Source: Sorangium aterium
GTDB taxonomy: Bacteria; Myxococcota_A; Polyangia; Polyangiales; Polyangiaceae
Reading direction: 5' to 3'
Assembly: GCF_028368935.1 (NCBI RefSeq)
Contig: NZ_JAQNDK010000001.1
Span: 2,480,001-2,544,000 of the forward strand
DNA length: 64,000 nt
The notes below the pieces were generated by a model. That model did not search any database. It worked only from the letters and a program-made list of their open reading frames with translations, and was not told where the DNA came from. This document shows, one piece after another, positions 19,000-26,683 of this stretch; the first letter of the stretch is position 1; every line of letters begins with the position of its first letter. Made by a program: the position numbers and the translations under genes.

Positions 19000-20162
19000 G
19001 AGTCGCTGCGATCGCTAGCATAGGGGAGTGGCTCCCCCCCGTCCAACGGCTGCGGCTCGCGACGCGCGGCGTCCATGTACGCGTCCGTCAGATCCGCTTG
19101 CCGCAGATCCGCTTGGTCGAAGATCGCATGGTCGATCATCGCGTGCACGAGCACGGCGCCTCGGAGGTTCGCCTGGGTGAAGTTCACGCCTCTCATCTTG
19201 GCGCCCGTCAAGTTGGCGCAGGCCAGCCCCGCGCTGGTCCAGTCGGACGAGCCGAGGAAGGCGTCGATGAGGCTCGCAGCCGCGAACCGCGCCGCGAGCC
19301 CGGGCCCGCGCCCCCACAGCCCGATCCACGGATACCGGAGCAAGCGCCGCGTCTCCGCGGAGTGCTCGGCAGGCGAACGCTGCGCGCGGAGCGCCTCCAA
19401 GGCGCGCCACAGCCTGACGAGGAGGTGGTGATAGAACAGGTAATACACCTGTGCGGCGAGGACCAAGATCGGCAGCGCGACGAGGAAGATGCTCGTCCGC
19501 ACCGACACGTTCACCACAGGGAGCTTGATCGCCGCCGCCGAGCCAAGGAACTCGTGGTCTCTGACGGCCGCGATGGGGAGCACCCCATCGATGGCAGCCG
19601 TGAGCCGCGCGGCGAACAGCGCACCGGCGTGCCTCGACGCCTCCTGCGCGTTCCCGAGCGTCATGCCCGCGTCCTCCGGCTGCATCGGCGCCGGCGAAGG
19701 CTGCTCCAACGAAATCCAGCCCTGCGTGCGGCGGCTCACGGCCCCGCTCAGGGTCGCGCCCGCGATCTTGCTGCCCCACACCCGAGCGCGGGAGAGATCG
19801 CCGCCGGCCATCCCCGCGTGCCGCAGATCGGCGCCGCGCAGGTCGGCGCCGGACAGCTTCGTGCGCCGCAGGTCCGAGCCGCCGAGCTTCGAACGACGGA
19901 GCGACGCACCGGTCAGATCGGCGCCTGCGAACCTGCATCCCCTCAGGTCGGCCCCGTCGAGCTTCGCGCCGACGAGCGACGCGCTCTCCAGGTCGACGCC
20001 GCGGAGCGACGCCCGGGAGAGGTCGGCTCCGTCCAGGTTCGCGTGGGGCAGTCGCGCGTCGTCGAGCACGACCCCGGCGAGCTCGGCGCCTTCGAGGCTC
20101 GCCCGGTCGGAGTCACGCCGGCCGAGCTGGTATTCGCCGAGCCGGTTCGATCGCTCTTTCAT
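18576..20162 (-). CDS. Pentapeptide-repeat membrane protein; 3' end overlaps alkB
   Basis: The N-terminal ~130 residues are A(D/N)LxG-type pentapeptide repeats (HANLDGADLSRASLRGVDLE and similar), which build a right-handed quadrilateral helix. A central region has a membrane segment (TSIFLVALPILVLAAQVYYL), and a second pentapeptide block follows (ACANLTGAKMRGVNFTQANL). After about residue 380 the open frame continues as a low-quality Ser/Arg/Thr-rich tail lying entirely over alkB. A G7 run at 19034-19040 marks the change. One extra G there would end the protein at about 19015, after DGGGATPLC. The true C-terminus is therefore doubtful. Confidence 0.75.
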   Translation of the reverse strand: MKERSNRLGEYQLGRRDSDRASLEGAELAGVVLDDARLPHANLDGADLSRASLRGVDLESASLVGAKLDGADLRGCRFAGADLTGASLRRSKLGGSDLRRTKLSGADLRGADLRHAGMAGGDLSRARVWGSKIAGATLSGAVSRRTQGWISLEQPSPAPMQPEDAGMTLGNAQEASRHAGALFAARLTAAIDGVLPIAAVRDHEFLGSAAAIKLPVVNVSVRTSIFLVALPILVLAAQVYYLFYHHLLVRLWRALEALRAQRSPAEHSAETRRLLRYPWIGLWGRGPGLAARFAAASLIDAFLGSSDWTSAGLACANLTGAKMRGVNFTQANLRGAVLVHAMIDHAIFDQADLRQADLTDAYMDAARREPQPLDGGEPLPYASDRSDSCRKTWTFSTWRDSSRIQRPCSTWRSGISRGTTGCIHVEPPRAGWRTTTQASPTRTARCRPSCRSSRLASPAWWGTGSTTASPTSMPTGRRRWAFTRIPAPVSSLQRRPRSCRSARLASSPSAGTFAGTRGTTSPWRPARS

Positions 20163-20200
20163 GCTTCACCGACGGCCGCGGTGCCCGCAGGGGTGCGCCC

Positions 20201-20263
20201 GCCCAACGGCCCAGCCAGCTTGTCGCGGCGCGAAACGCCGTCGGCAGCATTGGCCTGTTGGGC
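20201..20263. other. attC-like site (candidate)
   Basis: GCCCAAC at 20201-20207 and GTTGGGC at 20257-20263 fit the R'' (RYYYAAC) and R' (GTTRRRY) boxes of an integron attC site. They are 63 bp end to end, near the 60-bp minimum. Inside are GGCC pairs next to the boxes and a central hairpin CGGCG-CGAAA-CGCCG. The internal stem is imperfect and no integrase is present. Confidence 0.3.
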
Positions 20264-20295
20264 GCCTCTCGTTGCCGCGGCGTCAAGCTGTCCAG

Positions 20296-20845
20296 CTACT
20301 TTGCCCACTTGTTCCAAAGCCACTCGAGTGCATCCTTATGCGGGACTCGACCGAGATCAGCAAGCGACATTGTTTCTACGGAAAGTGTTCGCAGATCCCC
20401 TCCCGGCTTCGCGTGAACCGTCATGTCTTCGGGTGAAATTCGGATGATCCCGCGATCCAGCGCCCGGTGATGATTCAGGCAAAGAACGATCCCATTCCGC
20501 GGGTCGTCACATCCTTCGTCGGCCACGGGGCAAAGATGGGCCGCTTCAAGCAGGTCATTCACGGCGACTGAACAAAGGGGTGTGCCGCAGTCCTACCGCC
20601 ACTCCGGCCCCGCCTCCGGAAAGGCCACGGGTGAGCTCCTGATCGCGGAAGACACCTTGTTGACCACGAACAATACGGAGATCGTACACCAGAGACGGTG
20701 GAACACGACGCGGACCGCCTCGGCGTTCCAAGTCGTGCCAGATGGTCATGCGACGGAGAAGCTCATTCTTGGCTGCCGCTTGCATCGGATTCTCCACGGT
20801 GATCGGAGGCGTCGGGAGCGTCTCGCGAAACCTGGGGTGGCGCAA
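20296..20845 (-). pseudogene. HNH endonuclease with internal deletion
   Basis: Two fragments of one HNH restriction-endonuclease-like protein lie in adjacent frames. The upstream fragment (20845 to 20555) has GQQGVFRDQELTRGLSGGGA and GVAVGLRHT, typical of the N-terminal DNA-binding half of this family. The downstream fragment (20562 to 20296) has the nuclease core LEAAHLCPVADEGCDDPRNG and VLCLNHHRALDRG. The middle, more than 100 residues in relatives, is missing, and the frames meet as GTGAATGA. The catalytic HNH motif survives but the zinc cysteines expected before it are gone. It is likely non-functional. Confidence 0.65.
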
Positions 20846-20879
20846 GCTGAGATCGCGGGTTCAGCCCCAACGACGAGGT

Positions 20880-21380
20880 TCATTGACGCACATGCCCGAC
20901 CTGCTCGCATGGTTCAAGGACATCGAACTCGAACCACCCCTGATTCAAGGACTCACGGAAAGATGGAATGGATAACCAGAGGCGCTCTGGACCGAACTCG
21001 CACGGCAACGCTCGAAGTCGGTCCGCAAGCCAGGCGCGCTTCGGGTTCGGGTTCGGCTGGCGCGGCGGCCCAGCCGTCACGAGGTAGAGCAGGAACTCGA
21101 TGGTGCGGCCCTCATCGTGGACTTTCTTAATGCGCAAGCGCACGAGATCAGGCGAGAAACCATGCTCGTGCCCCCAGAAGCAATCGTCGAGCGACAATGC
21201 CGAGCCCATGACGCTGAGACGACCGTCGGCCTTGTCCACGATTACCCCGCAAGAACCGACATACCCGACCCTAAAAAACCAATACCCACCACGATCGAGG
21301 ACCGTGCGATCAAACCAAGCTGCCTCGCGCTGCTCCACATAGACCTGGACGACTCGGCGGGCTTGCTCCAGTGTTATCAT
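20880..21380 (-). CDS. Imm35-like (YrhB-domain) protein
   Basis: A 166-residue cytoplasmic protein. Its first 75 residues (ITLEQARRVVQVYVEQREAA, RGGYWFFRVGYVGSCGVIVD, DGRLSVMGSALSLDDC) follow the YrhB/Imm35 immunity-domain pattern: a helix, a Trp-Phe strand, then a P/VDK turn and a Gly-rich strand. The second half (VHDEGRTIEFLLYLVTAGPP and onward) is a different domain that I do not recognise. Imm35 members guard against polymorphic toxins, but no toxin gene is beside it. Start ATG 21380. It lies just upstream of the broken HNH gene on the same strand. Confidence 0.55.
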   Translation of the reverse strand: MITLEQARRVVQVYVEQREAAWFDRTVLDRGGYWFFRVGYVGSCGVIVDKADGRLSVMGSALSLDDCFWGHEHGFSPDLVRLRIKKVHDEGRTIEFLLYLVTAGPPRQPNPNPKRAWLADRLRALPCEFGPERLWLSIPSFRESLNQGWFEFDVLEPCEQVGHVRQ

Positions 21381-21471
21381 GGGCCTCTACTCGAACGGTG
21401 ACGCGGTCACCTGAGCGGCGTCGATGCGGAAGTACAAGGTCGCTGCGGTGGGTGGCGCGCCTGGTGACCCC

Positions 21472-22059
21472 TCATGGCGCCGCGTCCGGTCGGCCGTAGT
21501 CGAGCTGCCGATCCGTGTAGAGATCCGCCTGAATCAACCGCACGTATTCCGTGGGGAAGAGTCCTACGATCTGCCCCCGCACATCGGCAGGGTAGCCGTA
21601 CACGACGAACATGTCACCATCATGGATCTGCTCGGAGACGGACTCGAACGCTTCAAGGGGCATGGACCATGCTGCCCTGATGGCCCCCTCCCCTCTTGGG
21701 GAGAGGAAGTAGCGAGCCCGCTGAAGGCCAGAGTCTTCGATCCAGTCAAAGTACCGATGCTCGATGTCGAACCGCAGCACCGTGGCGTCGTTCTCCTTCG
21801 ACACCTTGTACGATCGCAAGACGCCCGCCCAGGCAACCAGCGTCTTGTCGTATCGGCCAGGATTGCCGCGGACATCGTCCGGATGAATATCCCTCGCTGC
21901 TCGCGCGAAGACCGCGGCCTCTTGCTCCGACACCGGGTGGTACGTGCCCGAGCCAGGCGCGAGTGAGGGCAGGCGGCCCGAAAGGGCCAGGAAGGCCAGT
22001 CCGGCAAAGCAGACGCCTCCAACCGCGAGAGATACCGCGAGTACTCGTCGGCCAGTCAA
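21472..22059 (-). CDS. Membrane-anchored hypothetical protein
   Basis: A 195-residue protein with one N-terminal membrane anchor (VLAVSLAVGGVCFAGLAFLA) and a periplasmic domain that includes ARDIHPDDVRGNPGRYDKTL and RFDIEHRYFDWIED. To my memory it resembles uncharacterised myxobacterial proteins of similar size. The start is TTG 22059, because GGAGG is about ten bases upstream and the anchor begins at once. The frame is open far beyond, but that region carries a dispersed repeat. Function unknown. Confidence 0.6.
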   Translation of the reverse strand: MTGRRVLAVSLAVGGVCFAGLAFLALSGRLPSLAPGSGTYHPVSEQEAAVFARAARDIHPDDVRGNPGRYDKTLVAWAGVLRSYKVSKENDATVLRFDIEHRYFDWIEDSGLQRARYFLSPRGEGAIRAAWSMPLEAFESVSEQIHDGDMFVVYGYPADVRGQIVGLFPTEYVRLIQADLYTDRQLDYGRPDAAP

Positions 22060-22156
22060 ATGTCTCTCACCTCCGCAGAGCGATTCCGGTTCAAGGGGGC
22101 ACGCGTGGCCATGCGATCCGCTCCTCCTGGTCGTCGCGCCTCTGTCCGCCGAACTG

Positions 22157-22285
22157 TCAGTCGATTGCTCAACCAGAGCCGCCGGACCAGGTCTGTCGCG
22201 ACCGTCGCCTTCCGTGCCCTCCCCTACAAAAAGTCTCACGGATCGGCTCTGCGCTGCAAGGCCCAATTGCTGTCCAGCGCTACGG
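22157..22285. repeat. Dispersed repeat copy A
   Basis: About 125 bp here match 26381-26505 in the same orientation. The best-conserved blocks are GACCAGGTCTGTC and ATCGGCTCTGCGCTGCAAGG, with a short A-run between them. Both copies lie 50-100 bp upstream of a minus-strand small gene. Confidence 0.7.
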
Positions 22286-22448
22286 GGTGGGTAGCTTCGG
22301 TTCGGAGGGGATATGCAAGCTCCGTCGAACGACGGCGCCAGCCGCGGCCATTTCTGGAAGCCCCAGGCGAACGGGTGCGGAAGCATGGGGTCAGCTCTGC
22401 CGACGTTGCGCAGCGCACGACCGGCGTGCGCGCACCGCTTCGACGCGC

Positions 22449-22493
22449 TTGACAAGCTCAGGCCACCGCTATACTGGTAACCCAACGGTTACC
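22449..22493 (+). promoter_or_regulatory. Promoter and ArsR-type operator
   Basis: TTGACA at 22449-22454 and TATACT at 22470-22475 (15-bp spacer) form a sigma70-type promoter. A perfect 7-bp inverted repeat, GGTAACC-CAAC-GGTTACC (22476-22493), starts right after the -10 box and ends four bases before the arsR start codon. Binding there would block transcription, so autorepression is likely. Confidence 0.65.
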
Positions 22494-22496
22494 GAT

Positions 22497-22817
22497 ATGT
22501 CACCCGCGAAAGCCGACATCGATGTGTTTTTTGTCATCGCCGATCCGACCCGTCGCGCGATCCTCGATCGTTTGCGCGCGGGTCCTGCCCCTGTGAACGA
22601 GATCGCGGCCGACTTCTCTCAGAGCCGCCCCGCGATCTCGAAGCACCTCCGCGTGCTCAAGGCGTCACGGCTGGTAACCGAGGAGAAGGTCGGGCGCGAG
22701 CGGCTGTACACGCTGCGACCCGCGCCGCTGCAGAAGGCGATGGCATGGCTCGAGGGCTACCGCGCGTTCTGGGGTCGCAATCTCGAGTCGCTGAAGCGTT
22801 ACCTGGAGGATACATGA
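22497..22817 (+). CDS. ArsR-family transcriptional regulator
   Basis: A 106-residue winged-helix repressor. The segment DVFFVIADPTRRAILDRLRA is the classic ArsR N-terminal helix, and SQSRPAISKHLRVLKASRLV is the recognition helix-turn-helix. No metal-binding cysteine pair (ELCVCD type) is present. It therefore belongs to the branch that regulates AHSA1/SRPBCC partner genes rather than metal resistance. ATG 22497 begins four bases after an inverted-repeat operator. Its stop overlaps the start of the next gene as ATGA, so the two form an operon. Confidence 0.9.
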   Translation: MSPAKADIDVFFVIADPTRRAILDRLRAGPAPVNEIAADFSQSRPAISKHLRVLKASRLVTEEKVGRERLYTLRPAPLQKAMAWLEGYRAFWGRNLESLKRYLEDT

Positions 22818-23587
22818 CAGCCAAGAGCATCCACGCCCGTTCGATCGCCGACGTCGCGCAAGGGACGATCCTCGCCCGCATCGAGATCGCCGCGCCACCC
22901 GAGCGCGTCTTCCGCGCGCTGACGACCGACGAGCTGACGAAGTGGTGGGGTTCTGCGGAGATGTATCGCACGACCGCCTTCACGATCGACCTTCGCGCCG
23001 GAGGGGCCTGGCGGACCGACGGCGTGGGGGCAGACGGGAAGGCATTCCATGTCGGCGGCAAAGTCATCGAGCTCGATCCGCCTCGAAGGCTCGTCCAGAC
23101 GTGGGAACCGTCATGGGATGCGGACGCGCCCCCGACGACGGTCTCCTATCTCCTCGACCCGATCGAGGCGGGCACGCGCCTCACGGTCCGACACGCTGGA
23201 TTTGGCGCTCGTGCGGCGTCGTGCGAGAGCCATGCGGCAGGTTGGGAGCGTGTCCTGGGTTGGCTCACGAACCACGTCGCGCCGCAGCCGGAGCGGAGCT
23301 TCTTTCTCTGTCGGCTGTTGCCGTCGCGCGCGACCTTCATGCAGGACATGACGGCTGATGAGCTCGCGGTCATGCAGGCGCACGGCAAATACTGGCGCGG
23401 CAAGCTCGCCGAGGGCCACGTGATCGCCTTCGGACCCGTCGCCGACCCGGCGGGCGGATGGGGCGTCGGCATCGTTGCCGTCCGCGACGAGGCCGAGCTC
23501 CGTACATTCCAGAGCGAGGATCCTGCGATCAAGTCGAACATCGGGCTGCGGTACGAGGCGCTGCCCATGCTCACGGCCGTGTACTGA
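22814..23587 (+). CDS. AHSA1/SRPBCC-YCII fusion protein
   Basis: A 257-residue protein fusing two small domains. Residues 1-150 are AHSA1-type SRPBCC: EIAAPPERVFRALTTDELTK, then WWGSAEMYR, and a C-terminal helix ESHAAGWERVLGWL. Such domains form a hydrophobic ligand pocket. Residues about 165-257 are a YCII/YciI-like domain (FMQDMTADELAVMQAHGKYW, GKLAEGHVIAFGPVADPAGG, SEDPAIKSNIGLRYEALPM) with the family His and Asp. The start codon overlaps the arsR stop, with GGAGG just upstream. ArsR-AHSA1 pairs are common; the fused YCII domain is less usual. Ligand unknown. Confidence 0.85.
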   Translation: MTAKSIHARSIADVAQGTILARIEIAAPPERVFRALTTDELTKWWGSAEMYRTTAFTIDLRAGGAWRTDGVGADGKAFHVGGKVIELDPPRRLVQTWEPSWDADAPPTTVSYLLDPIEAGTRLTVRHAGFGARAASCESHAAGWERVLGWLTNHVAPQPERSFFLCRLLPSRATFMQDMTADELAVMQAHGKYWRGKLAEGHVIAFGPVADPAGGWGVGIVAVRDEAELRTFQSEDPAIKSNIGLRYEALPMLTAVY

Positions 23588-23805
23588 CGGCTCACGCGAT
23601 GGCGGGCTCCGGCCGCGCGCTTCGTCATCCGAGCCGCTCGCAGAGGAACGGGCCAATCACAAAGACCACGAGAGCCCGCGGTTCGATCGGAGCACACCGC
23701 AGAGGACAGACGCCGGCAGATCGATGTGCCGTACGCGCACCGGTCGAGACGACCTCACCACGGCCCCGGTGTCAGGTTCAGCGGCTCGTTGGGCTGCACG
23801 ACATG

Positions 23806-24201
23806 TCACTCCTGCGAGCGCCGGGTCATGCGCGCAGCGTCCGCCGGTGCTTCGAACCAAACGTTCCTCAAGTCTCGCACATAGACATGCTCGGGATCGT
23901 CCTCGTCCACGAACACGCGCCCCCGATCGGCCAGAATCCCGGCCAGAATCAGGTCCGAGATCGTCCGGTCCGTCGCGTCCGGAAAGGATGCGAGATCTGC
24001 CTTCGAGCCCGGAAAGGGCCAGTCATCGTAGGTGTCCGAAACAAACGCAATTTGGTCGCCGAGGTGGTGAAGCAGGTACCAGGTGGTGATCGCGGCGGCA
24101 GCCGGAGACCCCGCGAGCTCGCGCAGGGAGCTCGCGTCCACGTGCACAAAACTGACCATTTCGCGGACGGAAAAGTTGACCAGAATATAACCGACACTCA
24201 T
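23806..24201 (-). CDS. Small orphan protein, first of a run of five
   Basis: A 131-residue protein starting at ATG 24201 with GGAG five bases upstream. The N-terminus MSVGYILVNFSVREMVSFVH and a middle AITTWYLLHHLGDQIAFVSD suggest a mixed alpha/beta domain. The acidic stretch VDEDDPEHVYVRDLRNVWFE follows. I do not recognise the family. It is the last gene of a minus-strand series of five small unrelated genes (26335 to 23806), a layout reminiscent of immunity-gene arrays but without proof. Confidence 0.5.
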   Translation of the reverse strand: MSVGYILVNFSVREMVSFVHVDASSLRELAGSPAAAAITTWYLLHHLGDQIAFVSDTYDDWPFPGSKADLASFPDATDRTISDLILAGILADRGRVFVDEDDPEHVYVRDLRNVWFEAPADAARMTRRSQE

Positions 24202-24299
24202 AGGTGCTCCGAGCGATTCGTCTGCCTGACGCTCGGCTTCGGCGGCGGCGCAAAGCGATGTCCGCCGCAAGCCGAGCGTCAGGCGCTCCACACGTCACG

Positions 24300-24677
24300 T
24301 CAGGTCTGTGGCTTTCGGCATCGCGGATCCCATCTTCGATCCTCTCTCCCGTCAAGGTCGGTCCTGACCTCCCCGGACTCGTCGAATTGCCAGGCAGAAT
24401 AGCCATAGAAGAACCACTTCTTGATCGGGATCGCTCGCATCCCGTGGAGCTCGTCCGGCGTATGATGCCAGTGAGGTGGAATCACCAAAAAGAAGAGGTC
24501 GTTCGCGACTCGCCTCGCTCGAAGGGACATCGACGAGAAACAGTGCTTCAACGTCCCTCGCGCCGCGACCTCATCACAGTCCGGATGAGAATAGAAGTAT
24601 CGGACGCCTTGCATCACTTGCCCCAGGTTGAGCGCCGTGTGCTTCGCGTACTCCTCCAGAAAGATCGTCCATTTCAT
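24300..24677 (-). CDS. Small orphan protein
   Basis: A 125-residue protein starting at ATG 24677. Composition is balanced, with many aromatics and histidines (VRYFYSHPDCDEVAARGTLK, VIPPHWHHTPDELHG, KKWFFYGYSAWQFDE). Family not recognised. It may bind metal through the His-rich HWHH stretch, but this is speculation. There are 98 bp to the next gene downstream and 123 bp to the gene upstream, so it may have its own promoter. Confidence 0.5.
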   Translation of the reverse strand: MKWTIFLEEYAKHTALNLGQVMQGVRYFYSHPDCDEVAARGTLKHCFSSMSLRARRVANDLFFLVIPPHWHHTPDELHGMRAIPIKKWFFYGYSAWQFDESGEVRTDLDGREDRRWDPRCRKPQT

Positions 24678-24800
24678 TTCTCTGTCCTCGAACGAGCCGG
24701 CGCAAAGGTCAGCAGATCTGCGTTGAAAGGTGCGGACATCAGGACCCGTACTGGCTTCGCGATGCGCATCGAGACACTCCGTTCATGGCCACTGGCACGA

Positions 24801-25190
24801 CTACGTGACGCCCGGGGTCGTCGTTCCTGTGAAGGCATCCCAGGCTCGAATGTACGCTCGCGCATCGGCTCCCAGACGTGAGACGACGCGCGCGACGGCG
24901 GAAGGGGCACGAACACTCTGGGCGCAGATCGCCTCCAGGAGCCCCGTGGCCACCGCATCCGCCTCCGGGCCGCTTCCTGACAGCGAATGCTCCACGAGTC
25001 GCGAGACCTGATCGAGCGTGGCGTCATCGAGATCGGATTCAAGCTGCACGAGAGCACGACCGATGCTGCCGAAGCCGACCGTGATAGGGACCGCATCGGG
25101 CTCCCAGTAGGCGACGACCTCAGACACCGCTTCCCGCAACTTCGGGTGACAAGCGGCAAAATCCTGGTACGGGTGGAGCGAGTCTGCCAT
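24801..25190 (-). CDS. Small orphan helical protein
   Basis: A 129-residue protein starting at ATG 25190, with GGAGAA seven bases upstream. It is nearly all helical (DFAACHPKLREAVSEVVAYW, LDQVSRLVEHSLSGSGPEAD, AVATGLLEAICAQSVRAPSA). The pattern of a proline-led turn followed by long amphipathic helices recalls a DUF7674-like or similar immunity-type fold, but I cannot confirm this. The gene upstream ends 27 bp away, so they are probably cotranscribed. Confidence 0.5.
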   Translation of the reverse strand: MADSLHPYQDFAACHPKLREAVSEVVAYWEPDAVPITVGFGSIGRALVQLESDLDDATLDQVSRLVEHSLSGSGPEADAVATGLLEAICAQSVRAPSAVARVVSRLGADARAYIRAWDAFTGTTTPGVT

Positions 25191-25217
25191 CGACGTTCTC
25201 CTTCTTGGCGAAGGCAA

Positions 25218-25769
25218 TCAGCCGCGACGCGGGACATCGTAGCTTCGCACGGTGACAGTCCTGTCTGGTGGGCCCAAGTCGGGCCTCTTCTGGTTGTGGC
25301 AGTCCGACCAGCAGAGGGGTTCTCCAGTGTCCGACAACACATACCTCTGGTGACAAAAGTCCTCTCGCACCCATTCGTGACGTTCGATGGGCCGCAGGAT
25401 CTCCCGTTCCATCCAGTCGGCGGCCGCGGTCGCGAGAGCCAAGGGCGATCCGTCTTTGACCACGAGCACGCGTGCATTCTCCTCGTCCAGGTCTGTGGCG
25501 GCTTGCATCGTCTCATCCTCTCCAACCACAACGCGTGATTCGTGAAAATCGACCCGGAGCGTTCGGAGGACTTTTCCGTCCGCGGAGACGTCGAGTAGCA
25601 GCATGACGAACGGTTCGACCGTGCCGAGGAGATGGTCGCTGGGAACGCCCAAGCTGCGCCACGCCAAGGCGCGACGCGACATCTCCGTGATGAAGGCGCG
25701 CTCCGCATCGGTGCGACGCTCGTCCAAAGCGAGCCAGAGATCTTCTTCGCGGAGCTCCGTCTGGTTCAT
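25218..25769 (-). CDS. Small orphan protein with Cys/His C-terminus
   Basis: A 183-residue protein starting at ATG 25769. The N-terminal half is helical (TELREEDLWLALDERRTDAE). The middle is a beta region (EPFVMLLLDVSADGKVLRTL). The C-terminal part carries DFCHQRYVLSDTGEPLCWSD and CHNQKRPD, a possible zinc-binding Cys/His set. Family not recognised. It sits second in the run of five small minus-strand genes and is closely spaced with the next. Confidence 0.5.
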   Translation of the reverse strand: MNQTELREEDLWLALDERRTDAERAFITEMSRRALAWRSLGVPSDHLLGTVEPFVMLLLDVSADGKVLRTLRVDFHESRVVVGEDETMQAATDLDEENARVLVVKDGSPLALATAAADWMEREILRPIERHEWVREDFCHQRYVLSDTGEPLCWSDCHNQKRPDLGPPDRTVTVRSYDVPRRG

Positions 25770-25846
25770 TTGCCGGGTGCCTCGCAGCGGCTGCCAAACG
25801 ACTCAGCGGCCAGCTGGGCGGGAGCCATCCAAGCTCGGATACGAGG

Positions 25847-26335
25847 TCATGACCTGGGCGTTCCAAGCAATGTTTCCATGGCGCACCAGAATCGCCCCTT
25901 GAGCTCAGGAGAATGTGCCTTCATCGCGAGATCGTGAGCACATCCAACGAGCCAGTACCCACAGTCATGATCAAACGGCGCGAGCTCTTCAGATGCGTTG
26001 TAGATGACCTTTGCGGCATTTTCAGCAACGAGCAGAACGGCTTCCCGAACCTTGTCATCTGGAGTATCGCGCAGAAGCTCAATCGTGAGACGGCGTACAT
26101 TTTGAAAAGCATCGTGAGCCTCACGCCATCGCCGCGGGTCCTTGGTCAGCTCGATGACTGACGAGATCTCACCCGGAACGCCAGGAAGCAGCTCGCAGCT
26201 CAAAATCAGAAGCTCGGCAGCTAAGCGGGGGCGAGCCGCGTTCGGTAGAGCTTCATAGATCACCCATCCGACCCTCATCGCGTCGCCTGAGTCCCATTGG
26301 GTGCGAAGGGCTGAAAGTTCGCGGGCATCGATCAT
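25847..26335 (-). CDS. Small orphan helical protein
   Basis: A 162-residue protein, mostly helical (AMRVGWVIYEALPNAARPRL, AAELLILSCELLPGVPGEIS). The start is ATG 26335, the first Met before the conserved-looking region, though no good ribosome binding site is visible. A repeat of about 125 bp shared with 22157-22285 lies just upstream (26381-26505), so the promoter region may be common to several genes. Family not recognised. It is the first gene in the run of five. Confidence 0.45.
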   Translation of the reverse strand: MIDARELSALRTQWDSGDAMRVGWVIYEALPNAARPRLAAELLILSCELLPGVPGEISSVIELTKDPRRWREAHDAFQNVRRLTIELLRDTPDDKVREAVLLVAENAAKVIYNASEELAPFDHDCGYWLVGCAHDLAMKAHSPELKGRFWCAMETLLGTPRS

Positions 26336-26380
26336 GTCTATACCGGAAGAATCTTGGAGATTTCGGCTCCGCCAGCCATC

Positions 26381-26505
26381 CGTCAAATGGTCGACCGAAG
26401 CCTCCAGACCAGGTCTGTCCAGCTCGTCGTTTTTGTGCCTTCCCTCACAAAAAAATCTCACGTATCGGCTCTGCGCTGCAAGGCCTAAATGCCGTCAAGC
26501 GCCGC
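26381..26505. repeat. Dispersed repeat copy B
   Basis: This is the second copy of the ~125-bp repeat at 22157-22285, same orientation and clearly diverged. On the minus strand it holds TTTTTGTG and CACAAAAA around an 8-base loop, absent in that exact form from copy A. It lies 46 bp upstream of the gene starting at 26335, within the 348-bp gap between that gene and the one starting at 26684. I see nothing else in the gap. Confidence 0.7.
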
Positions 26506-26683
26506 GCCATACGGTAGACCTGCCTAACACCGTCGGCAGCACCGCCGCGAGGCGCGCGGGGCGGCCGGCCCGAGATCGCGCGGATGGCGGCGGCCATCGC
26601 CCCTGTGCGGCTCGCCCCCTCCTGCGCGGTCCGCTCGCTCCGTCCGCTACCGCCGGCCGCTGCTCCGCGCTACGTTCGCCGCC

